From assembly GCA_031273285.1 (NCBI GenBank), contig JAISSE010000195.1, forward strand, positions 1 to 6,924: 6,924 bases of DNA. The letters are read 5' to 3'. Every line of letters starts with the position of its first letter. Positions within the stretch are counted from its first letter, which is position 1. The notes beneath the pieces are model-generated. The model worked only from the letters and a program-made list of their open reading frames with translations. It was not told where the DNA came from and searched no databases. The DNA is from Prevotellaceae bacterium (GTDB taxonomy: Bacteria > Bacteroidota > Bacteroidia > Bacteroidales > UBA932). Shown here one piece after another: positions 1 to 4,666 of this stretch. The position numbers and the translations under genes were made by a program.

Positions 1-1
1 G

Positions 2-1054
2 AAGGAAAAGAGCCTGCAAACCATGCTGGCCGGCGTGATCAACCGCCAAACGGAATGTATCCTGATTGATCCTTATGCCAATGCTTTCAACGACGGCCCG
101 ACGGGAAGTGAATGGGAAACCGACCATACCAGCATGAAGAAGGAATTGCACGAGCGTAAATGGGAAATCGACTCGCTTTGCTACCCCATCCGCCTGGGGT
201 ATTATTACTGGAAAGAAACCGGCGATACGTCGGTCTTCGACAGCCAGTGGACGGCAGCTATGGAAGCCATCCTGCAAACCTTTAAAGAACAGCAGCGCAA
301 AGACTCCCTGGGAACGTATCAGTTCTCGCGCACCACAAACCGTCAGGGAGATACGCTGCTGAACGATGGCTGGGGAAGCCCGGTAAAGCCTGTCGGACTG
401 ATTGTCTCGTCGTTTCGCCCTTCCGACGACGCCACCCTGTATGGCTTCCTGATTCCTTCCAACCTCTTTGCCGTCACCTCGCTCCGGCAGGCTGCGGAAA
501 TACTCCGTACCGTGAAGAACCATACCGGACTGGCCGGCCGTTGCGAAGCGCTGGCAAGCGAAGTGGAAGCCGCCATCCGTCAATACGGAATCGTCGAACA
601 TCCCGAATTTGGGAAAGTATATGCTTATGAAGTAGATGGCTTTGGCAACCATGTCTGCATGGACGACGCCAATGTGCCGAGCCTGCTGGCGCTGCCTTTC
701 CTTGGCTGTGTAGAGGCAACCGACCCGGTTTACCGGAATACCCGCCGCTTGGTGTTAAGCTCGTCCAACCCCTACTTTTTCAAAGGGAAAGCGGCCGAAG
801 GTATCGGCGGCCCTCATATCGGATTCGATTATATCTGGCCGATGAGTATCATCATGCGTGCCGCTACATCCACCGACCGCGACGAGATAGCCTATTGCAT
901 CCGGGCGCTCCGCGACACGGACGGCGAGACCGGTTTCATGCATGAAGCCTTCCACAAAGACGACGCCTCGCGCTTCACCCGCTCCTGGTTCGCATGGGCA
1001 AACACCCTATTCGGCGAACTGATTATCAAACTGATTGACAAGGGATACCTTTGA
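2..1054 (+). CDS. GH125 exo-alpha-1,6-mannosidase, N-terminus cut by window edge
   Basis: This is the C-terminal part of a glycoside hydrolase family 125 enzyme (old name DUF1237). The family consists of inverting, metal-independent exo-alpha-1,6-mannosidases that trim mannose from N-glycan or mannan fragments. The frame is open to the first base, so the true start lies upstream; the ATG at 23 is internal. About 350 of the usual 430-490 residues are present. Counting from that ATG, conserved blocks include [20 protein letters not shown] (34-53), [18 protein letters not shown] (130-147), [12 protein letters not shown] (214-225), [14 protein letters not shown] (262-275) and [10 protein letters not shown] (305-314). 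By spacing against the Clostridium perfringens enzyme, D135 should be the catalytic acid and E308 the base (173 residues apart, as I recall for D220/E393). A signal peptide cannot be judged. The C-terminus looks natural. In Bacteroidales such genes usually sit in mannan or N-glycan polysaccharide utilization loci; the partner genes would be upstream, outside the window. Confidence 0.9.
   Translation, partial: KEKSLQTMLAGVINRQTECILIDPYANAFNDGPTGSEWETDHTSMKKELHERKWEIDSLCYPIRLGYYYWKETGDTSVFDSQWTAAMEAILQTFKEQQRKDSLGTYQFSRTTNRQGDTLLNDGWGSPVKPVGLIVSSFRPSDDATLYGFLIPSNLFAVTSLRQAAEILRTVKNHTGLAGRCEALASEVEAAIRQYGIVEHPEFGKVYAYEVDGFGNHVCMDDANVPSLLALPFLGCVEATDPVYRNTRRLVLSSSNPYFFKGKAAEGIGGPHIGFDYIWPMSIIMRAATSTDRDEIAYCIRALRDTDGETGFMHEAFHKDDASRFTRSWFAWANTLFGELIIKLIDKGYL
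1046..1053 (+). promoter_or_regulatory. possible Bacteroidota -7 box for hicB
   Basis: TACCTTTG fits the Bacteroidota -7 consensus TAnnTTTG and lies 18 bases before the proposed hicB ATG at 1072. It overlaps the last codons and stop of the mannosidase gene. No good -33 TTTG/TTG lies 19-21 bases upstream, so the promoter call is tentative. If it is real, transcription would begin between the stop codon and 1072, and only the ATG at 1072 could start hicB. Confidence 0.35.
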
Positions 1055-1071
1055 TGCCTGAAATAGAAAAG

Positions 1072-1482
1072 ATGAGAACATTGAAAGTAATTGTAAGTAA
1101 AGCGAATAGCGGCGTATCAGCTCATTTGCCCGAAATACCGGGATATGTTATTGCACGTGATTCTGTCGCTAAGCTGAAAAAGGATTTGCGTGAAGGGCTT
1201 CAGTTTCACATAGAGGGATTATACGACGAAGAGCGTCAGCCTTGGATGGATAATGAGTATGACTTAGAGTATGTGTATCACGATATACCATCTTTGGTAG
1301 AAGCATATAACGGATTTATTAACCAGAGTAGTTTGGCTCGTATATCCGGAATAAACGAGGGGTTAATGCGCCAATACGTTTCCGGAGTAAAGACCCCAAC
1401 CAAAAAAACACTGGAACGAATAGAAGCGGGTTTAAAGGAATATGCGGATGAACTTCATTCTGTTTCGTTCGATTACGCATAG
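1072..1482 (+). CDS. hicB: HicB-family antitoxin with C-terminal HTH, no hicA beside it
   Basis: This encodes a 136-residue protein of the HicB antitoxin family. HicB proteins neutralise the HicA mRNA interferase and repress their own operon. The N-terminal half (about residues 1-65), beginning MRTLKVIVSKANSGVSAH and followed by LPEIPGYVIARDS, matches the partial RNase H-like HicB fold. The C-terminal part (about 80-130) contains LARISGINEGLMRQYVSG and TPTKKTLERIEAGL, a Cro/Xre-type helix-turn-helix seen in many Bacteroidota HicB proteins. The frame also opens at TTG 1051 and ATG 1054, overlapping the mannosidase stop, but ATG 1072 gives the N-terminus expected for the family and follows an A-rich leader. 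A hicA gene (60-85 codons) would normally lie immediately next to it. Upstream is mannosidase coding sequence and downstream is the palindrome and transposon, so none is present. It may be a relic whose toxin was lost, or an independent regulator. The family call is fairly sure; activity is unknown. Confidence 0.8.
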   Translation: MRTLKVIVSKANSGVSAHLPEIPGYVIARDSVAKLKKDLREGLQFHIEGLYDEERQPWMDNEYDLEYVYHDIPSLVEAYNGFINQSSLARISGINEGLMRQYVSGVKTPTKKTLERIEAGLKEYADELHSVSFDYA

Positions 1483-1512
1483 GTATTCGCACTGCCCAAT
1501 CAAGTATAAAAA

Positions 1513-1585
1513 AATCCTCACACAAGTGCGCCCACCGGAAGTATGCCGGAACCGGATTTCAACCGGTTACACTTGTGTGAGGATT
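1513..1585 (-). terminator. two-lobed palindrome with T-run: terminator of the transposase transcript
   Basis: A perfect 16-bp inverted repeat (AATCCTCACACAAGTG at 1513-1528, CACTTGTGTGAGGATT at 1570-1585) encloses two further small hairpins. These are CCGG-AAGTATG-CCGG at 1535-1549 and AACCGG-ATTTCAA-CCGGTT at 1550-1568, each with a 7-base loop. The predicted fold is a three-way junction. Read on the minus strand the outer stem is followed at once by seven T residues (complement of 1508-1514), as in a Rho-independent terminator, and it lies just past the transposase stop at 1596. On the plus strand no T-run follows, so termination of hicB here is less clear. It may also be part of the insertion sequence end. 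The structure is seen directly; its function is inferred. Confidence 0.6.
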
Positions 1586-1595
1586 ATATCTAATT

Positions 1596-2798
1596 TCATG
1601 CCATAGGACATAACGGTAATTTCAGAGGATAGTTCCAAAGGTCGTCAAACCATCTTCGTCGTTTTTTTGTCAAGGCTATCATTAGAACCAGCTTGCTATT
1701 GACTTTTTGAAAATAAGCACCGATTGTAAATATTCTGAAACGCAGCGTCGATAGCCTTCTTTGTGTCTTTTCCTGTAAAACAAACATTCGGAAAATTGAA
1801 ATCAAATTGTAGGCAATAATTGAAAAAATCAAGGCGGCTTCGGTGGCGTAAAAATCTTTGAGGTTGAAGCTGTCGAATCCAAAATCGTATTTGATTTTCC
1901 TGATTCTGTTTTCGGCATCGCCACGTCTGCAATATAATCGCCAAACCTCTGCCGACGCAAATGCCATATTGGTAAAATACGCGCTGTATCGGTAGTTGCG
2001 ATATTGTTCTTCATCGGGAAACAGGATCAATGTCTTTCCCGTAGCCTGCGGACGAACAGAAATTTTTTGCTTACCATCACCAGCCTACGAGAGATTTCCC
2101 ATTCCTGTCCCTGATATGTTTTTCATAAATTTCGATACTCTCATCTAACAGCATCCAATTTTCGTTACCTGCAATAAGTCGCTGTATAGGGTGATAAAAT
2201 TTTGCCATAATGATATAATTCAGCGATTTATTTCCCAGATAATTCATAATCCTATCGCCGCAAAGACCACTGTCCAGGCGTATTAAACTGACTTCATTGA
2301 TAAAGGCAATGAGCGGATGGTGAGAACACCTTCCCCGTTTTTGCGGATTGTAACCTCGTTTTGCCCCTTCCTGATGGCCGTAGCGAGTCAACACACTGCT
2401 GTCGAAATCCAGTGTGAAATTATCATATTGATAACTTTGTATAAGCCATCGCAGAAAATAATCGGCTGTCCGAAGATTGTCGACTTGTGTAAATTTGGAG
2501 AAAAATCGCCTGTACGCATCCTGACCCGGTACGCTTTTCCAGTCAAAAATCTTTGCCGGTGCACGATCGGCACGGGTTTGTTCCGTATGCAGAAATTTTG
2601 TTGCGCCACACCAAACGCTGCATATAAACGATGCCAAAAGAACCGGCAAAGTATAACCACGATTGGAACAGGGCTGAGGCAAATGCGGACAGGTGGCTAC
2701 CTGTTCGGAAAACTTGATCTGTTCCGGACATTGCTTCAGAAACACCATTCCGCCCCATGGAGTAACTTCCTATCTGTAAATTTATATATGAGTTCCAT
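1596..2798 (-). pseudogene. IS1380-family transposase, three frameshifts
   Basis: Transposase of the IS1380 family (DDE type, related to those of ISEcp1 and Bacteroides IS elements), broken into four frame segments. The start is ATG at 2798-2796 (MELIYKFTDR). A base is missing near 2768-2771, after which the frame gives VTPWGGMVFLKQ and runs to about 2118. It includes TLDFDSSVLTRYGHQEGAKR and SLIRLDSGLCGD. A second missing base in the T-run at 2118-2123 moves to the frame YQGQEWEISRRLVMV. A third near 2069-2073 moves to KQKISVRPQATGKTLILFPD, then to the stop at 1596. All three shifts are single-base losses relative to the restored protein. The probable DDE residues survive: Asp at 2401-2403, Asp at 2272-2274 (RLDSG) and Glu at 1911-1913 (GDAENRI). 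The restored protein has about 401 residues, against about 430 for relatives. The segment SHHPLIAFI-NEVSLIRLDSG appears to lack about 30 residues that the family carries there (position about 2298). No intact product is expected. Confidence 0.88.
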
Positions 2799-2820
2799 AA
2801 CTATATCTTTTCTAACGCTG

Positions 2821-2865
2821 CGCATTAGGATTTTCGGCACAAATACAGGTGTTTTTTCTAATGCG
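2821..2865. repeat. 8-bp inverted repeat upstream of the transposase
   Basis: CGCATTAG (2821-2828) is repeated inverted as CTAATGCG (2858-2865), with 29 bases between. Each arm is followed outward or inward by GGATTTT (2828-2834 and 2866-2872). It lies where the outer end and promoter of the insertion sequence should be. It could be the remains of the right end or a regulatory hairpin of the transposase; it is too short to decide. Confidence 0.35.
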
Positions 2866-2896
2866 GATTTTGGGTTTAATCATGGTTCAGACATTA

Positions 2897-2949
2897 TTCA
2901 CTGTTCACTGTTCGTTATTCACTGTATTCGTCCTGTGAATCCTGTGAAA
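2897..2949. repeat. 7-bp and 9-bp tandem repeats between the IS and the DUF2400 gene
   Basis: TTCACTG occurs at 2897-2903, 2904-2910 and 2918-2924, with a variant TTCGTTA at 2911-2917, so four consecutive 7-base units stay in register. Immediately after come two 9-base units, CCTGTGAAT (2932-2940) and CCTGTGAAA (2941-2949). The stretch lies between the end of the insertion sequence and the end of the TIGR02757 gene and codes for nothing recognisable. Short degenerate repeats of this kind are common filler in Bacteroidota intergenic DNA, as far as I recall. Confidence 0.6.
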
Positions 2950-2966
2950 AAATTCTATGGCGACCA

Positions 2967-2979
2967 AGCCCTTCGGGCT
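2967..2979 (-). terminator. small hairpin after the DUF2400 gene, weak terminator candidate
   Basis: AGCCC (2967-2971), loop TTC, GGGCT (2975-2979) forms a perfect 5-bp stem 15 bases past the stop codon of the minus-strand gene. On the minus strand a T6 run appears only about 15 bases further on (complement of 2947-2952), so it is not a classical intrinsic terminator. It may help end the M48-DUF2400 transcript, or be a small REP-like palindrome. Confidence 0.3.
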
Positions 2980-2993
2980 GTCATTCCCCCCTG

Positions 2994-3767
2994 TTAAGGT
3001 TCGCGGAAAGCTGCCTCCACGTCTATTTTTTGTTCGCCTATTCCGAATAAGCCGAAATCGTAGAGAATCGGGTCGGTTGGGTTCAGTTTTACGAGCACGG
3101 AAGTCAGCTCTTCCGCTGTTCGTCTGTCGTTTTGCTTGCGCGAAATCAGACCGAGCGAACGGGAAACCCTTCCCACATGCACATCCAAGGGTATGTACAG
3201 TTCCGAAGGCGAAATATTTTTCCATATTCCCAAATCCACAATTCCGTCGTTTCGCACCATCCATCTCAGGAACAGATTCAGCCGTTTGCATGCCGAAGCG
3301 GCATCCGGATTCGACAGGTGTTTCGACGACCGGTGTCCGGTTTCGTTAGCCGAAATAATTTTCGTTCTGAACGTTTTTATGCCGTCGAACATGTTTTTAC
3401 CCGCAAAATATTCTTCGGCGGAAGCACATTCGGAATAAATTTTTCGCAGCCCCCTGCATACGTATCCCAGGTCGGAGACGTTGAAAGTACGGTGCAGGGA
3501 TTTGTTTCCCGAAAGCATGTCCAGGTCCGCCGACATCACAAAATCGTAGGGCGACGCGCCCATGATGTCAAGAATCCTGTTGATATCTCTCAGTATCATG
3601 TCTCTTCGTCCCCATGCGTTTATTGCCGACAGGATACCGACAACTTCAATATCCTGCAACAGTTTGTACCGGTGAATAAATCGAACGGGGTCGGAGTCGA
3701 TAAATTCGGGCACATTTATCTTTGCCGAATATTCGTCCAGAATGGCTTTGACATTTTCCGGTATCAT
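2994..3767 (-). CDS. TIGR02757/DUF2400 family protein
   Basis: Conserved Bacteroidota-type protein of 257 residues, the usual length for TIGR02757 (DUF2400). The family has no proven function that I know of. Diagnostic blocks are SNPDAASACKRLNLFLRWMV (152-171), IPLDVHVGRVSRSLGL (192-207) and DPILYDFGLFGIG (232-244). The second block resembles the VDTHVxRVxxRLGL segment of HhH-GPD DNA glycosylases such as Nth, where the Asp is catalytic, so D195 would be the matching residue. However, no clear helix-hairpin-helix of the LPGVG type, catalytic Lys or iron-sulfur cysteine cluster is visible, so enzymatic activity is only a possibility. No signal peptide or membrane segment is seen; the protein is presumably cytoplasmic. 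The ATG at 3767-3765 directly follows the TGA of the M48 gene with no gap, suggesting co-transcription and translational coupling. Family assignment is confident; role is unknown. Confidence 0.88.
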   Translation of the reverse strand: MIPENVKAILDEYSAKINVPEFIDSDPVRFIHRYKLLQDIEVVGILSAINAWGRRDMILRDINRILDIMGASPYDFVMSADLDMLSGNKSLHRTFNVSDLGYVCRGLRKIYSECASAEEYFAGKNMFDGIKTFRTKIISANETGHRSSKHLSNPDAASACKRLNLFLRWMVRNDGIVDLGIWKNISPSELYIPLDVHVGRVSRSLGLISRKQNDRRTAEELTSVLVKLNPTDPILYDFGLFGIGEQKIDVEAAFREP

Positions 3768-4565
3768 TCAGAATACGGGCATGTAGTATTTTTTCGCTTC
3801 CGGAAGCCACGACCTTATTTTTTCGACTCTGGTCCGGTCGGACGGGTGCGTGCTGAGAAATTCCGGAGTTTTGGCGCCCGATTGAGACATTCGCAACCAG
3901 AAACTTTCCGCCATAGCCGGATCGTATCCTGCCATTGCCATAAAAATAAGCCCCATGTGGTCGGCTTCCGACTCGTGCGACCGCGAATACGGCAGCATTA
4001 CGGCAAACTGAGAACCAAGCCCGTACACCACAGGCGCCAGTTCCTTTACCAGAGCCGATTTTTTGCTGACAGCCTCATTAACCAGTTCGCCTCCAAGAGC
4101 GACAATCACCTGCTGACTCATCCTTTCGTTCGAATGTTTCGCCACCGCGTGCGCCACCTCGTGTCCAAGCACGACGGCAAGCCCCGTCTCGTCCTGCGTA
4201 AAGGGCAGGATGCCTTCGTAGACAACTATTTTGCCTCCCGGCATGCAAAAAGCATTGGGAACGGCGTCGGCAACAAGGTGAAATTCCCACTGGTAGTCCT
4301 TGATTTGGTCTTCCAGCCCGTTGTTTTTCATATACTGCTCGACTGCTCCGGCTATGCGTTTGCCGACTTTGACCACCAGCGCCGTTTTTTGCAGGTCTTT
4401 GGAAATCGGCGCCGTCCTGATATATTCGTCATACTGATTGAAACTGGAAGCCAGCAATTCCTCGTTACTCACAATATTCAACTGTTTACGTCCCGTTAGA
4501 GGAACCGTGGAACAGCCTGCCGCGACAAGGCATATTACAATCAAATTTCCTAAATATTTTCCCAT
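3768..4565 (-). CDS. M48-family zinc metallopeptidase, outer-membrane lipoprotein
   Basis: A 265-residue M48 peptidase of the LoiP/BepA-like periplasmic type, which degrades or helps fold damaged envelope proteins. Residues 1-17 form a lipoprotein signal with lipobox VAAGC; Cys18 should be acylated. The following STVPLTGRK carries no acidic surface-export signal, so it probably faces the periplasm. The zinc site is HEVAH (H135, E136, H139) with a third ligand E198 in the ESEAD motif (E198, D202). STHPSDR (238-244) holds H240, equivalent to the regulatory His of BepA. PNAFCMPGGKIVVYEGIL (103-120) is the conserved strand before the active-site helix. There is no TPR domain, unlike BepA, so this is the short stand-alone form. 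The catalytic set is complete and the enzyme should be active. It abuts the downstream DUF2400 gene (TGA then ATG). A gap of 101 bases with a promoter-like box separates it from glnN. Confidence 0.92.
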   Translation of the reverse strand: MGKYLGNLIVICLVAAGCSTVPLTGRKQLNIVSNEELLASSFNQYDEYIRTAPISKDLQKTALVVKVGKRIAGAVEQYMKNNGLEDQIKDYQWEFHLVADAVPNAFCMPGGKIVVYEGILPFTQDETGLAVVLGHEVAHAVAKHSNERMSQQVIVALGGELVNEAVSKKSALVKELAPVVYGLGSQFAVMLPYSRSHESEADHMGLIFMAMAGYDPAMAESFWLRMSQSGAKTPEFLSTHPSDRTRVEKIRSWLPEAKKYYMPVF

Positions 4566-4605
4566 AAAGCGCGTAAATTTATATTGTTTGCATAAAAAAT
4601 TTCAA

Positions 4606-4613
4606 CAAAAATA
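4606..4613 (-). promoter_or_regulatory. possible -7 box for the M48-DUF2400 pair
   Basis: On the minus strand TATTTTTG matches the Bacteroidota -7 consensus TAnnTTTG, 40 bases ahead of the M48 ATG. The region around it is strongly A/T-rich. No clean -33 TTTG is found at the expected 19-21 base spacing, so this is a candidate only. It would allow the two downstream genes to be expressed separately from glnN. Confidence 0.4.
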
Positions 4614-4617
4614 CATT

Positions 4618-4646
4618 AAAAAAACGAAACCGGCATCTTTTTTTCG
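4618..4646 (-). terminator. weak terminator candidate after glnN
   Basis: On the minus strand CGAAA (complement of 4642-4646) pairs with TTTCG (complement of 4625-4629) across a 12-base loop and is followed by seven T residues (complement of 4618-4624), about 20 bases past the glnN stop. The stem is short and A/T-rich, so efficiency is doubtful. It overlaps the region where the promoter for the M48 gene would lie. Confidence 0.25.
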
Positions 4647-4666
4647 CAAAACCCGCCGACAACCGT

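Larger units (their letters stand above)
1511..2834 (-). mobile_element. decayed IS1380-family insertion sequence, ends approximate
   Basis: The region holds one broken IS1380-family transposase gene on the minus strand. The outer limits are an estimate: AAAATCCT at 1511-1518 recurs inverted as AGGATTTT at 2827-2834, giving an 8-base terminal match that brackets the gene. IS1380-family ends that I recall begin with CCT, which fits CCT at 1516 and AGG at 2827-2829. No convincing target-site duplication is visible at these limits (family members usually make about 4 bp), and beyond the 8 bases the two ends do not match well. The span of about 1.3 kb is shorter than typical family members of about 1.6 kb, in line with internal loss. 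A second GGATTTT at 2866-2872 is an alternative right end. The element looks unable to move on its own. Confidence 0.5.

Noticed and set aside
1051..1056. TTG 1051 or ATG 1054 as the hicB start
   Set aside because: The extra residues MMPEIEK are not typical of HicB N-termini, whereas ATG 1072 gives the expected opening strand. Overlap with the mannosidase stop could allow coupling, so this is not fully excluded.
1550..1568. A tRNA T-arm or tRNA-like gene (6-bp stem with 7-base loop)
   Set aside because: The loop resembles a T-loop in size only. No acceptor stem, D-arm or anticodon arm of the right size surrounds it, and the 16-bp outer stem is wrong for a tRNA.
2069..2124. Programmed ribosomal frameshifting in the transposase
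   Set aside because: Three separate shifts would be needed. The A5 stretch near 2118-2123 does not allow both tRNAs to re-pair after slipping, and IS1380 elements are not known to use frameshifting.
2897..2949. A CRISPR array
   Set aside because: The repeated units are 7 and 9 bases, directly adjacent, with no spacers.
2317..2997. Plus-strand open frame of 226 codons across the transposase and the repeat region
   Set aside because: It is antisense to the transposase and runs through tandem repeats and the end of the insertion sequence; the composition is not protein-like.
3132..4499. A long plus-strand open frame of 455 codons
   Set aside because: It lies antisense across the clear TIGR02757 and M48 genes and even spans their junction. 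Its protein is rich in Arg, His and Phe, has no recognisable domain, and no leader or promoter precedes it.
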